A stretch of 64,000 bases of DNA from Dyella sp. 2HG41-7. Lineage in GTDB: Bacteria; Pseudomonadota; Gammaproteobacteria; Xanthomonadales; Rhodanobacteraceae. This document shows, in pieces, positions 45,733 to 56,000 of this stretch. Numbering within the stretch: the stretch's first letter is position 1; every line of letters begins with the position of its first letter. The stretch is from NCBI RefSeq assembly GCF_021390675.1, contig NZ_JAJEJV010000004.1:1860001-1924000 (forward strand), given 5' to 3'. The notes under the pieces were generated by a model. It was not told the DNA's origin, did no database searches, and was given only the letters and a program-made list of their open reading frames with translations. The position numbers were made by a program, and so were the translations under genes.

Positions 45733-47700
45733 GTGGATTTCTTTGCCAGACAAGCAAAGGTGCGCAGCAGCACACGCGTACTCGTGGTGCTGTTCGCGTT
45801 GGCCGTTATCGCGATTGTTTTCGCCGTGGATTTTTTTGTGTTCACGGTGTTCGGTCACCCCTGGATCAGAGGGGATCATCTTGGTGTGTATCAGCGCCGG
45901 CTGATCACGTTCACCACGCTTGGCGTGTTGGCGGTGATTTTCGGCTGCGCGTTGTATCGCATTCGAAGTCTTTCGCAAGGTGGCTCGGCGGTCGCCGAGG
46001 ACGTCGACGGCGTGTTGGTGCCGCCGGACGTCGCCGATCCGAAGCTCAAGCAATTGCGCAATGTGATCGAAGAAGTGGCGATCGCCTCCGGCACGCCGGT
46101 GCCGGATATTTATGTAATGCCGCAGGAACGAGGCATCAATGCGTTCGCCGCCGGCTATTCGGCGTCCGATGCTGCGATCTGCGTGACGCAAGGCTGTTTG
46201 GATCACCTTACACGCGATGAGCTGCAAGGCGTGATCGCGCACGAATTCAGTCATGTGCTCAATGGCGACATGCGACTGAACATTCGGCTGATGGGATTGT
46301 TGTACGGCATCATGGCGCTATCGGTGATCGGCCGGCAGTTCGGCTGGAGTGGCAGCAGCCGCTTCGACGACTCCGAGCGCGACGCTGATCGCAAAGTCAT
46401 GGGTTACGTGCTGGGCCTGGGTTTTATCGTTATCGGATCGATCGGCTATTTCTTCGGGCGCTTGATCCAAGCCGCGGTGGCGCGCGAGCGTGAAGCCTTG
46501 GCCGACGCATCGGCGGTGCAATTCACGCGGCAGACAGCGGGTATCGCCGGTGCGCTGAAGAAAATCGCGGTGGTTCCCGAAGGTTCTTTGCTGGACGTGG
46601 ATAACCGGCACGAAGTCGCGCACATGATGTTCGGCGATGTCGATCCGTTCAATTCGTGGTTCGCCACGCATCCGCCGCTTATGCAGCGCATTCGCGTGCT
46701 TGAACCTTGGTTTCGCGAAGAGCAACTGTTGTCGCTGGAGCAATCGCTGCGCGGCGGTCTCAACGGTTATCACGGTCTTGCGACGAGCGACGACGATGCC
46801 ACGCCGGCGAAGAAAGAGTTGCCACCGCTGGAGTGGCCGGGCGGCGCCGACGTGGCGACGGCGGTGGTGCCGGCGGTCGCAGTCGTTGCAGCCGCTTCCG
46901 CGCCTTCGAATGTTGCCCCGGCTGCAAATTTCCAACAGGCGCGTGCCGTTCGCCAAAGCATGCCGTCGAGTCTGATCGCAGCGGCGCGAAAGCCCGAATC
47001 GGCGCTCGCTTTGGCGTTGGCGTTGGCCATGTCCGAACACGAAGAACTGCGCCCACGGCAACGGCGTTTCATTGCCAATGCATTCGGCGACGATGTGTTG
47101 TGCGCCACGGATGCGCTTGTCACCGATGAAATGACATTGCCGGCGGCGCAACGTATGCCGCTTATCGCCTTGGCGTTTCCTGCATTGAAGCAACTGCCTG
47201 AAGGTCGTCTGGAAACCTTGAGTACGACACTCGAAGCGATCGTCGGCATCGATCCGCAAGTCGAGCTCGACGACTATTGCCTTGTGCGACTGTTGCGCAT
47301 GTATCTTCGCGAGGCCGCCAAGCCGCGCAGCGCGCCGGTGGAAGGCAAGAAAAAAATACCGGCGTGTCGCGAAAGCCTGTCTCTGGTGTGCGCGGTGGTG
47401 GCCGTTTATGGCGGCAGCGATGACGCATCGGCGCGGCGCGCATGGCTTGCCGCGATGAACCAGGCGTTCCCGGGCGAAACCTTCCAGTGGCAGACGCTAC
47501 CCATGGAATGGCAGCCGAAGTTGGATCGTGCGTTGGACGATCTGGATGGCTTGCTTCCCGTGGCCAAAGAGATCGTGATCCAGAGTCTCCAAAGTGCAAT
47601 TCAAGCCGATGGAGTAGTGACATCGACCGAGAAGGAACTACTGCGCGTGGTATGCGCGAGCTTGCATTGTCCGGTGCCGCAACTATCCGAAGCGGCGTGA
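45733..47700 (+). CDS. M48 family metalloprotease with C-terminal TerB-like region
   Basis: The GTG start at 45733 follows GGGGGAA. The 655-residue protein has two N-terminal membrane helices, an M48 domain with HEFSHVLNGDMRL (zinc ligands HExxH) and a later EREALADASAV providing the third ligand, and two more hydrophobic segments. It then has an Ala/Val-rich linker and a helical C-terminal part ending QADGVVTSTEKELLRVVCASL, which resembles the acidic TerB-type motif. It is close to HtpX-like proteases, but the C-terminal extension is unusual in length. Membrane protein quality control with LemA is inferred. Confidence 0.92.
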   Translation: MDFFARQAKVRSSTRVLVVLFALAVIAIVFAVDFFVFTVFGHPWIRGDHLGVYQRRLITFTTLGVLAVIFGCALYRIRSLSQGGSAVAEDVDGVLVPPDVADPKLKQLRNVIEEVAIASGTPVPDIYVMPQERGINAFAAGYSASDAAICVTQGCLDHLTRDELQGVIAHEFSHVLNGDMRLNIRLMGLLYGIMALSVIGRQFGWSGSSRFDDSERDADRKVMGYVLGLGFIVIGSIGYFFGRLIQAAVAREREALADASAVQFTRQTAGIAGALKKIAVVPEGSLLDVDNRHEVAHMMFGDVDPFNSWFATHPPLMQRIRVLEPWFREEQLLSLEQSLRGGLNGYHGLATSDDDATPAKKELPPLEWPGGADVATAVVPAVAVVAAASAPSNVAPAANFQQARAVRQSMPSSLIAAARKPESALALALALAMSEHEELRPRQRRFIANAFGDDVLCATDALVTDEMTLPAAQRMPLIALAFPALKQLPEGRLETLSTTLEAIVGIDPQVELDDYCLVRLLRMYLREAAKPRSAPVEGKKKIPACRESLSLVCAVVAVYGGSDDASARRAWLAAMNQAFPGETFQWQTLPMEWQPKLDRALDDLDGLLPVAKEIVIQSLQSAIQADGVVTSTEKELLRVVCASLHCPVPQLSEAA

Positions 47701-47730
47701 GCGCGCGTTAGGATTCGCGTTGTCGCAAAT

Positions 47731-47765
47731 AAAAAGACCCCGCTTTAGGCGGGGTCTTTTTTTCG
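47731..47765. terminator. Bidirectional terminator between the M48 gene and gcvP
   Basis: AAAAAGACCCCGC pairs with GCGGGGTCTTTTT around TTTAG, with A- and T-runs on both sides. It serves the convergent genes on both strands. Confidence 0.9.
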
Positions 47766-47777
47766 TCGCCGATAAGA

Positions 47778-50648
47778 TCAAGCCTCGGCTTCTTCCTTGT
47801 AGTCGTCGATCGGGATGCACGCGCACATCACGTTCTTGTCGCCGTAGACGTTGTCCACGCGCGCAACCGGGGACCAATACTTCTGCAGCTTCAGGCTGGG
47901 CAGCGGGAACGCAGCCAGCTCGCGCGGGTAAGCGTGCGTCCACTCGGTGCCGGTAACCATGGTGGCGGTGTGCGGCGCGTTCTTGAGCGGGTTGTCTTCG
48001 CGATCCAGGCGACCGTCTTCGATGGCGCGGATTTCGTCGCGGATCTGGATCATCGCGTCGATAAAGCGATCCAGCTCGTGCATCGATTCGCTTTCGGTCG
48101 GTTCCACCATCAACGTGCCTGCGACCGGGAAGCTCAGCGTCGGCGCATGGAAGCCGAAATCGATCAGGCGCTTCGCCACGTCTTCCGCGCTGATGCCGGT
48201 GCTGTCCTTGAGCGGACGCAGATCGAGAATGCACTCATGCGCCACCAGGCCGTTGCGGCCGGTGTAGAGCGTCTCGTAATGCGCTTCAAGGCGCTTGGCG
48301 ATGTAGTTGGCATTGAGCAATGCCACCTGCGTGGCTTTGCGCAGACCTTGCTGACCCATCAGCGTGATGTACATCCAGCTGATCGGCAGGATGCTGGCGC
48401 TGCCGAAGCTGGCCGCGCTGACCATGCCTACCTTGCCTTCGCCGTTGAGCGTGCGCGGCAAGAATGGGGCGAGATGCGATTTCACCGCGCACGGGCCGAC
48501 GCCAGGACCGCCGCCGCCGTGCGGAATGCAGAAGGTTTTGTGCAGGTTGAGGTGCGAGACGTCCGAACCCCATTTGCCGGGCTTGGCGAGGCCGACCAGC
48601 GCATTCATGTTCGCACCGTCGGTGTATACCTGGCCGCCATGTTGATGCACGATCTCGCAGATGCGCACCACGTCTTCTTCGAACACGCCGTGCGTGGACG
48701 GGTAGGTGATCATCAACGCGGCGAGGCGATCCGAATACTTCTCCGCCTTGGCGCGAATGTCTTCGACATCGACGTTGCCGTTGCTGTCGCACTTGGTCAC
48801 CACCACTGTCATGCCGCACATCTGCGCGGATGCCGGGTTGGTGCCGTGCGCGGATTCGGGAATCAGGCAGATATCGCGTTTATCGTCGCCGCGCGAACGG
48901 TGATACGCGCGAATCGCGAGCAGGCCGGCGTATTCGCCTTGCGCGCCGGAGTTCGGCTGCAGGCTCACCGCGTCGTAGCCGGTGCACTCCACCAGCATCG
49001 CTTCGAGTTCGTCGATCAGCTGCTTGTAGCCCTGCGTCTGATCGGCCGGCGCGAGCGGATGGATTTGACCGAATTCCGGCCACGTCACCGGAATCATTTC
49101 CGCGGTGGCGTTGAGCTTCATGGTGCAGCTGCCCAGCGGGATCATGGTGCGATCCATCGCCAGATCCTTGTCGGCGAGTGAACGCATGTAGCGCAGCAGC
49201 TCGTGCTCGCTGTGATGCGTGTTGAACACCGGATGCTGCAGGAACGATTCCTTGCGCACCAGATTGGCGGGCAGGGCGTTCGGCGTGCTGGCGTCCAGTT
49301 CGTCGATGTCGCCAAGGTCGGCGCCAAACAAATCGGCCAGCGCTTTCACATCGGCGCGCGTGGTGGTTTCGTCCAGACTGATGCCGACGCTCTGGCCGTG
49401 GATCTGGCGCAGATTGATGCCCTTGCTCACCGCCTTCGCGTGAATCGCGTCGGCGTCGACGTTGGTGATGTGCAAGGTATCGAAGAAATCGCCGCTCACC
49501 GTCATGCCGGCGCTACGCAATGCGGCGGCAAGAATCGCCGTAAGACGATGCGTGCGGCGCGCAATACGCTGCAATCCTTCCGGACCGTGATACACGGCGT
49601 ACATGCTCGCCATCACGGCCAGCAGCACCTGCGCGGTACAAATGTTGGACGTCGCTTTCTCGCGACGGATGTGCTGCTCGCGGGTCTGCAACGTAAGGCG
49701 ATACGCGTGCTTGCCTTCCGCATCGACCGACACGCCGATCAGGCGGCCCGGCATCGAGCGCTTGTACGCATCGCGACACGCCAGATACGCCGCGTGCGGA
49801 CCGCCGAAACCGAACGGCACACCAAAGCGCTGGCTGTTGCCGATCACGATATCCGCGCCCCACGACCCGGGCGAGGCGATCAACGTCAATGCGAGCAGAT
49901 CGGTGGCGACGGCGACGATGCCGCCGCGCGCATGCACCGCGTCGGCGAGCGCGCGATAGTCCTGAATCTCGCCGTAGGTGTTCGGGTATTGCAGCAACAC
50001 GCCGAAGCAATCAGCACTGGATGCTTCCGACACATGACCGACGCGTACCTCGATGCCCACGCCATCTGCGCGCGTATGCAGCACTTCCAGCGTTTGCGGA
50101 TTCACATCGTCGGCGACAAAGAAGACATTGGATTTCGACTTGGCCGAACGCTTGGCCAGCGTCATCGCTTCGCCCGCCGCCGTGGCTTCGTCCAACAGCG
50201 ACGCGTTGGAAATATCCATGCCGGTGAGGTCGGCCACCATGGTCTGGAAGTTGATCAGCGCTTCCATGCGGCCTTGCGAAATTTCCGCCTGATACGGCGT
50301 ATAGGCCGTGTACCACGCGGGATTCTCAAGAATGTTGCGCAGGATGACGTTCGGCGTCAGCGTGCCGTAGTAACCCTGGCCGATGAAATTCTTGAAGACT
50401 TTGTTCTTGTCCGCGATGGTGCGGATCTTCGCCAGCGCTTCCTCTTCCGTGATGCTCGGGGGCAATGCGAGCGGCTGCTGCGATTTGATCTGACCGGGCA
50501 CGATGGCGTCGGTCATCGCTTCCAACGAGCCGTGGCCGATCACATGCAGCATCTGCGCGATCTCGGCGTCGTTCGGGCCGATGTGGCGCTCGATAAAAGC
50601 GTGATGGTGCTCGAGTTCGCGCAGCGAAGGGGAAGTGTTTTGACTCAT
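47778..50648 (-). CDS. gcvP: Glycine dehydrogenase (decarboxylating), P protein
   Basis: GcvP is the PLP-dependent P protein of the glycine cleavage system; it decarboxylates glycine and passes the aminomethyl group to the H protein. From the ATG at 50648 ([25 protein letters not shown]) it has 956 residues (E. coli 957). The PLP lysine is in [17 protein letters not shown]; the N-terminal half carries the [18 protein letters not shown] segment. An in-frame start 12 codons upstream lies inside the terminator and was rejected. No gcvT or gcvH is adjacent in the window. Expression is controlled by the riboswitch 50696-50870. Confidence 0.97.
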   Translation of the reverse strand: MSQNTSPSLRELEHHHAFIERHIGPNDAEIAQMLHVIGHGSLEAMTDAIVPGQIKSQQPLALPPSITEEEALAKIRTIADKNKVFKNFIGQGYYGTLTPNVILRNILENPAWYTAYTPYQAEISQGRMEALINFQTMVADLTGMDISNASLLDEATAAGEAMTLAKRSAKSKSNVFFVADDVNPQTLEVLHTRADGVGIEVRVGHVSEASSADCFGVLLQYPNTYGEIQDYRALADAVHARGGIVAVATDLLALTLIASPGSWGADIVIGNSQRFGVPFGFGGPHAAYLACRDAYKRSMPGRLIGVSVDAEGKHAYRLTLQTREQHIRREKATSNICTAQVLLAVMASMYAVYHGPEGLQRIARRTHRLTAILAAALRSAGMTVSGDFFDTLHITNVDADAIHAKAVSKGINLRQIHGQSVGISLDETTTRADVKALADLFGADLGDIDELDASTPNALPANLVRKESFLQHPVFNTHHSEHELLRYMRSLADKDLAMDRTMIPLGSCTMKLNATAEMIPVTWPEFGQIHPLAPADQTQGYKQLIDELEAMLVECTGYDAVSLQPNSGAQGEYAGLLAIRAYHRSRGDDKRDICLIPESAHGTNPASAQMCGMTVVVTKCDSNGNVDVEDIRAKAEKYSDRLAALMITYPSTHGVFEEDVVRICEIVHQHGGQVYTDGANMNALVGLAKPGKWGSDVSHLNLHKTFCIPHGGGGPGVGPCAVKSHLAPFLPRTLNGEGKVGMVSAASFGSASILPISWMYITLMGQQGLRKATQVALLNANYIAKRLEAHYETLYTGRNGLVAHECILDLRPLKDSTGISAEDVAKRLIDFGFHAPTLSFPVAGTLMVEPTESESMHELDRFIDAMIQIRDEIRAIEDGRLDREDNPLKNAPHTATMVTGTEWTHAYPRELAAFPLPSLKLQKYWSPVARVDNVYGDKNVMCACIPIDDYKEEAEA

Positions 50649-50663
50649 GGCATGGGGCGTCCG

Positions 50664-50687
50664 AAAAACGCGTGCAGGCCGCACGCG
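50664..50687 (-). terminator. Riboswitch-controlled terminator before gcvP
   Basis: On the minus strand CGCGTGC (50687 down to 50681) pairs with GCACGCG (50675 down to 50669) around GGCCT and is followed by five T (50668-50664). It ends 16 bases before the gcvP start codon, so it acts as the expression platform of the glycine riboswitch. Confidence 0.85.
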
Positions 50688-50695
50688 GGGCGCCC

Positions 50696-50870
50696 CTCTG
50701 TCCTTTTGCCTGAGAGTTTGGAAGCGGAAAGGCTTGCGCCTGTGCTTCGTGCCCCTTCGGCGCCGGATTCAACCGGTCTCTCCAGAGTCTTGGGTATACG
50801 GCGGTATGGAGCCTGAGCGATTACGGGCGTTGCGCCTTCGGCAGCGGGTGTTTGCCCGCTTCTCCCACCA
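50696..50870 (-). ncRNA. Tandem glycine riboswitch upstream of gcvP
   Basis: Read on the minus strand, the leader starts GGGAGAAGCGGGC, passes a first aptamer with CCGAAGGCGCAACGCCC, then GACTCTGGAGAGACCGG and a second aptamer with GCCGAAGGGGCACGAAGC, and ends with CTCTCAGGCAAAAGGACAGAG. These are the hallmark segments of the two-aptamer gcvT-type riboswitch (GGAGAG starts, CCGAAGGnGC loops and the CAGGCAAAAGGACAGAG end). Glycine binding is known to turn such switches on. Confidence 0.92.
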
Positions 50871-50887
50871 TGTACATCAAGGGAGAA

Positions 50888-50893
50888 ATTATA
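50888..50893 (-). promoter_or_regulatory. Predicted -10 of the gcvP riboswitch transcript
   Basis: The minus strand reads TATAAT here, about 20 bases upstream of the riboswitch start. The matching -35 would fall at 50911-50916, exactly where a repeat element begins, and is poor (GAGCAA). Confidence 0.6.
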
Positions 50894-50910
50894 CCTCGTG
50901 CCGCAGCTCG

Positions 50911-51075
50911 TTGCTCCCTCTCCCCCCCAGGGAGAGGGAGGGGGTGAGGGGCCAATCTCGCCTTGAAATTTCATCGACGCACGCAACAGTAAAGGCGGTG
51001 ATTTATCGTGCTCGCCGGCATCGTCGCGAGCGTGGCCCCTCACCCCGACCCTCTCCCCGGAGGGGAGAGGGAGCA
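50911..51075. repeat. Inverted pair of CT-rich intergenic repeats
   Basis: The left copy (50911-50955) reads TTGCTCCCTCTCCC... to GGTGAGGGGCCA, and the right copy (51033-51075) is its inverted counterpart, TGGCCCCTCACCCCGACC... to GGGAGAGGGAGCA. Each copy is itself a hairpin of CCCTCTCCC and GGGAGAGGG. This CCCTCACCCCGACCCTCTCCCC type of repeat is common between genes in proteobacteria. No gene lies between the copies. Confidence 0.8.
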
Positions 51076-51095
51076 GTTTTCGGCGAGTAGCAAAC

Positions 51096-51515
51096 ATGAA
51101 CAAACCACCTTTCCACCTCGAACAACTCGATCACATCGTGCTGCGCGCCTACGACGTTCCCACCCTGCAGGCGTTCTATTGCGACGTGCTGGGTTGCACC
51201 GTCGAACGCCGCCAGGAAGACATCGGCCTGGTGCAGCTACGCGCAGGGCAATCGCTGATCGATCTGGTCAGCGTAGACAGTAAACTCGGTCGCCACGGCG
51301 GCGCAGGCCCGGGCACGGAAGGGCACAACATGGATCACCTGTGCCTGAGCGTGGACGGTTACGACGAAGCCGCCATCGTGGCGCACCTAAAGGCGCACGG
51401 CGTGCATGTGGGCGAGATCGGCAACCGCTACGGCGCGAAAGGCGAAGGTCCGTCGATTTATCTCTTTGATCCGCAAGGAAACATGGTGGAATTGAAAGGC
51501 CCGCCCGCGAAATAA
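51096..51515 (+). CDS. VOC family (glyoxalase-like) protein
   Basis: The 139-residue protein shows a vicinal-oxygen-chelate fold: LDHIVLRAYDVPTLQAFYCDVLGC at the N-terminus, HLCLSVDGYDEAAIVAHLKAHGV in the middle and YLFDPQGNMVELKG at the C-terminus. Metal ligands are likely His13, His83 and Glu133. Such proteins include glyoxalase I, dioxygenases and resistance proteins; the substrate is not predictable. It starts right after the repeat pair and appears monocistronic. Confidence 0.88.
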   Translation: MNKPPFHLEQLDHIVLRAYDVPTLQAFYCDVLGCTVERRQEDIGLVQLRAGQSLIDLVSVDSKLGRHGGAGPGTEGHNMDHLCLSVDGYDEAAIVAHLKAHGVHVGEIGNRYGAKGEGPSIYLFDPQGNMVELKGPPAK

Positions 51516-51604
51516 GCGATCGATGCGCCGGGCTTTTGCATACGTATTCCATGAAAAGCATGGGCCATAGGTCACGAATTTAACGTTTGTGAACTAGTAC
51601 TCGT

Positions 51605-51610
51605 TATAAT
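51605..51610 (+). promoter_or_regulatory. Predicted -10 box of the structured leader transcript
   Basis: TATAAT lies at 51605-51610, with TTAACG at 51580-51585 as the only -35-like sequence, 19 bases away. The next recognisable start codon on this strand is more than 420 bases downstream, implying a long leader. Confidence 0.5.
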
Positions 51611-52037
51611 GACCGCTTCCCAGGTCGCTCACGGTTCGTTTGGCGGTACCGCAAACGAGATACATGAGCGCGTGCAGTCCCACGAAGCGATTCCCCCTCG
51701 GCTTTCGTCTCGGATTGCACGGCGGCTAACAGGCTCCAAAGGATCCCGCGTGGCGCGTTCGCGTGCCATGGAGATGGGATTCGGGCTGTTCCTGAGGCAT
51801 GGAGTTTGAGGTATCCGCCGATTTCCCCGTCGGCCGATCCGTTCACGGCGAAGGTATTCGCAAAGCTGTCCGCAGCGTGTTGGAGCAGTGTGCTCCGGCG
51901 CGCGCGGCCGTGTACGGCCATGCGATTCAGTTAAGCAACACCGCGCTGCCGAGGCGCGCAACGAATGTTCTGGCAGTTCTTCAACGCGTCACATAGCGGC
52001 GAGTGTCGCCGCGCGCTTGCAGTGCGAGGGTGTCGGT
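51611..52037 (+). ncRNA. Long structured leader or small RNA candidate upstream of an unknown gene
   Basis: Three nested helices can be drawn in the first 110 bases. CGCTCA (51626-51631) pairs with TGAGCG (51665-51670), enclosing TCGTTTG/CAAACGA (51636-51642 with 51652-51658) extended by CGG/CCG. GTGCAGTCC (51672-51680) pairs with GGATTGCAC (51712-51720) using one G-U. A further stem TGGCGCG/CGC-GCCA lies at 51751-51768. No known riboswitch consensus was recognised. It could be a cis-regulatory leader for the gene at 52038, an independent small RNA, or a chance structure. Confidence 0.5.
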
Positions 52038-52988
52038 GTGTGTGAATCGGATTATTCAAAACGGTCTTTCGATAACGGTGCGGTAAATACCGCCGCCGTA
52101 TCCGACCGGGAAGTAGGCAAATTGCTGAGCGATCTTCCTACCGCGCATGGTGCTCAAGCCGTGTCGGGAAATCATGTGTGGAAACGCCGTCTGCACGATC
52201 CCGCCAAGCGGGCGCGTCGCGCTGCGCGCGTGGTGCGGCACATTCGTTTCGTCTATTTCGGCAATGTCGACGACGACAGCTTGTTCGGCGAATACCACCA
52301 CGATCTGGTTACCGCCGAAGTGCTGATGGATCGCGTATTGTCCGCGCGCGCTGCGGGCGTCAAAGCCGTGCAACTGCATTTGCATGGCGACGTGGAAGAT
52401 CGCATCTTCAACCGTCCGCCGCGCGGCAGTTTTTATCAGGTCACCCCCGAATACATTCGCTGGTATGGACGCGATGGCGCGCGTCGCGCCGAGCCGATGG
52501 TGCGCGAAGAGCTCGCTATCGAATTGATGGACGAGTACGGCTACGGCTACAACACCGCGCTGGACATCGCCACTACCAACTCCGGTGCGTTGACGCGCGC
52601 GGATCAAACGTGGCTGCTTGCGCGCGCCAAGTCGCCGATTTATCTGCGCCCGCTGCACGCCACGGAATTCCATCAGCTCATTCGCGCCATCGAGGCGGCT
52701 TATGACGCCGGCTTCGGCGATTCCCAGGTGGTGCGCGCCAATCGGGATATCGCACGACGTGCGGCCGCGATTCTCGGTACGGCGATGGACGAATACGTGG
52801 AAGCCCCTTTCCACACGCCTGAACTTGCGGAAGCGTTCGCCGAATTTCATGGCGCGCATCTGCTGCGCGTGGCGCATGCGCGTCTGGCCGGCTTGCAACC
52901 GATGCCGGTGACCGGCGTGCTTGGCTGGTTTTCCGCCAAGCGTGCGCGTATCTATGCAGAAGTGCAGGCGCGTCTGGCGGCGCGCTGA
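52038..52988 (+). CDS. Conserved-looking cytoplasmic protein of unknown function
   Basis: I do not recognise this protein. The GTG start at 52038 has GCGAGGG 7 bases upstream and gives 316 residues without signal peptide or membrane helix. The frame is open another 150 bases upstream, but that part is low-quality. The core (IRFVYFGNVDDDSLFGEYHHDLV, LHLHGDVEDRIFNRPPRGSF, DEYGYGYNTALDIATTN) is rich in charged and aromatic residues. The C-terminal half is helical and Ala-rich, ending AEVQARLAAR. Codon use matches its neighbours, so it is probably a real gene. It follows the structured leader. Confidence 0.7.
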   Translation: MCESDYSKRSFDNGAVNTAAVSDREVGKLLSDLPTAHGAQAVSGNHVWKRRLHDPAKRARRAARVVRHIRFVYFGNVDDDSLFGEYHHDLVTAEVLMDRVLSARAAGVKAVQLHLHGDVEDRIFNRPPRGSFYQVTPEYIRWYGRDGARRAEPMVREELAIELMDEYGYGYNTALDIATTNSGALTRADQTWLLARAKSPIYLRPLHATEFHQLIRAIEAAYDAGFGDSQVVRANRDIARRAAAILGTAMDEYVEAPFHTPELAEAFAEFHGAHLLRVAHARLAGLQPMPVTGVLGWFSAKRARIYAEVQARLAAR

Positions 52989-53007
52989 GCGCCGCCAGAC
53001 CGAAACG

Positions 53008-56000
53008 TTACAGCGCGATCGGTTTGTTTCCGGCGGCTTTGAGCTTGTCGTTGAGCGCCGCCAAATCGTGCTGCTTCAACTGCTGCCACGCATCGAGCGT
53101 AGTGTCCAAGGTGTGCGACAACGTCGTGTAGGACGTCTGCGCATCGGCGCTGGGATCGGCATCTGCGCCATCCACGGCGCTGAGCAGCTTTTCCAGATCC
53201 ATCGACAGCGCACGCAGGCTATCCGTGCGACGCGGTTCCGCGCCGATGGTGTTGCGCGGATCGGCGTGCAACGGCAAGCCGGAGAGATCGGAAACCTGTC
53301 CGATCAACGTCGCGATTTGATCATGCAGCGCGCCGGTCGCATGCGCTTGTTGCGCGTCGAGGGCTTGCATCAATGTCTTCGCTTCGTCGCCTGCCTTGGA
53401 TGCCTTGGTCGACGTGTCTTCCACTTTTTGCGCCAGCTCGAATTCACGCTGCATCGCCGCCACGGAAACGTTGACGCGCGGATCCGGTTTGATGACGAGC
53501 GGCTGGCGATAGTGCTTGCCGTCCACCGTCAGTTCCACGGTATACGAACCCGGCGGCGCCCACACGCCATCGCTGCCGCGACGACCTTGCTTGCCGGTCT
53601 TGCTGGCGTAACGCAGATTCCATACGAAACGATGCATGCCCGGCGTGGTGTGTACAGGCGTAGGAATGTGCACCCATTCCGGCGCGATTTCGAGTTTGGC
53701 CGGATCGAGCGACGGCGCTTTGGCATCGCTGCTGAAGCTGTGCACGAGGTTGTTCTGAGCATCCAGAATCGCCAACGTCACCGGGCCTTTGACGTGCGCC
53801 GGAAGCGCGTAGTCGATCATCGCGCCATCGGGCGGATTCTCAGCCATCGGTTCGTCTTTCGGGAACGGCGTGCCGGTAAACAAGGCGTGGCGCACGCGAT
53901 AGGCATCGGTCGGTTTGAACAGCGTGACGGCCGTCGTCTTCGCGTTGCTCATTTGGCGCAGCGCGGTCATGTCGTCCATGATCCAGAAACCGCGGCCGTG
54001 CGTGGCGATCACCAAGTCGTCCTGATGCACGTCGATATCGCGCACGGACGTCGACGGCAGGTTCTGCTCCAACGATTGCCAGTGACCGCCATCGTCGAAC
54101 GACACGTAGACGCCTTTCTCCGTACCCGCGTAGAGCAATCCCTTTTGCACGGGATCTTCGCGCACGACATTCACGAAGCTGTTGGCGGGAATACCGGCGT
54201 CGATACGCGTCCAGTTCTTGCCGCCGTCCGCGGTGCGATAGATGTACGGCGCATCGTCATCGAGGCGATGGCGATCGATCGCCAGATACGCCACGTCGCC
54301 GCTGAAATGCGATGGTTCGATGCCGCCGACTTTCGACCACGGCGTCAGTGCCGTCGGCGTCACGTTGTTCCAATGCGCGCCTTCGTCATCCGTACGCCAC
54401 ACCAGGCCATCGTCAGTACCCACCCACAACGTTTGCGCAGTAAGCGGCGAGGGCGCGATCGTGTAGATCACGCCGCGGCGCTTGTCGACATGATTGTCGT
54501 CGGAGGCCGTGGTGGCATCGAGATTGGCGGGCACGCCCGCGTCCTCACGCGTCAAGTCAGGACTGATCGGCGCCCAGTGATCGCCACCGTCGGCTGTCCG
54601 GAATAGACGCTGGTTCGCAAAGTACAGAACTTTGTGGTCGCGCTTGGAGAAGGTAAGCGGCAGCGTCCACGCCGCGCGGTAATGCGCAGCCGGGTAGGCG
54701 AGGGTTGGATCGACGTTGCGCACCTGATCCGTGCGCATATCGAGCTTGTCCACGCGACCGCCGTAAACGACGTCGTGATCGTCCGGATCGGGCGCAATCA
54801 TGTCGCTTTCGCCACCGGGCGTGACTTCGTGGAAGTGTTGCATCGTGATGCCGTTGCCGCTGCTGGAACGGCTAGGCAGCGCCACCGCGCCGGAGTCCTG
54901 CTGTGCGCCGTACACCCAATACGGAAAGCGATTGTCGGTGGCGACGTGATAGATCTGCGCGGTGGGCTGGTTGTACCAACTGCTCCACGTGGCGCCGCCG
55001 TTGAGCGTGATCAACGTGCCTTGATCCACGCCGAGAATCTGGCGATTCGGATTGGTCGGGTCGATCCACATTTCATGAAAATCGTCGCCGGTGGGATCGC
55101 CTTTCAAGGCGATGAACTGTTTGCCGCCATCATCCGAGCGCAACACGATGGTGTTCATCACGTACACGCGATCTGCGTTCTTGGGATCGACGGCCATGCG
55201 ATTGAAATACCAGCCGCGCTGCCAGATGCGTTGATCGTCGGTGATGTGTTTCCAGTGCGCGCCGCCATCGTCGGAGCGGTAAAGACCGCCTTCGCCATCT
55301 GGCGCATCGATCAATGCATAAACGCGATCGGGCTGACTCGGCGCTGTGGCCAGGCCGATGCGACCTGGGTGCGCAGGGAAGCCGTTGCCTTGAATCTGCG
55401 TCCAGTTTGCACCGCCATCGTGCGAGACATAGAGACCGCTGCCCGGCCCGTTCGACGGCGGATACACGCTCCACGGCGGACGACGCGTTTGCCACAGCGA
55501 GGCATAGACCGTCTTCGAATCGCCGGGCTTGAACGCCATATCGATGGCGCCGGTGTCGTTGTCTTTGAACAACACCTTGTCCCAATGCTGGCCGCCATCG
55601 GTCGAACGGAACACGCCACGCTCGGCATTCGGGCCATACGCGTGACCAAGCGCCGCGACAAACACCACGTCGGGATTATTCGGATCGATCAGGATGCGGC
55701 CGATCTGTCGGCTGTCTTCCAGGCCGATATGACTCCAATGCTTGCCGGCGTCGGTCGACTTGTACATGCCGTCGCCGTGCGCGATATCCGAGCGCATATC
55801 CGCTTCGCCGCTACCGACATACACGGTGTCGGTACGCGACGGCGCGACAGCGAGCGCGCCGATCGAGCCCACGCGTTCGTCGTCGAAGATTGGTTGCCAA
55901 GTGCGGCCGGCGTCGTCGGTCTTCCACACACCACCGTCCACCGCGCCGAAATAGAAATGCCGGTCGTCGCCGGGAACGCCGCTTACCGCCAGCACGCGGC

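Noticed and set aside
51611..51800. 6S RNA as explanation for the structured leader
   Set aside because: The 5' and 3' ends of the region do not pair to form the closing stem of 6S RNA, and the central bubble is not evident.
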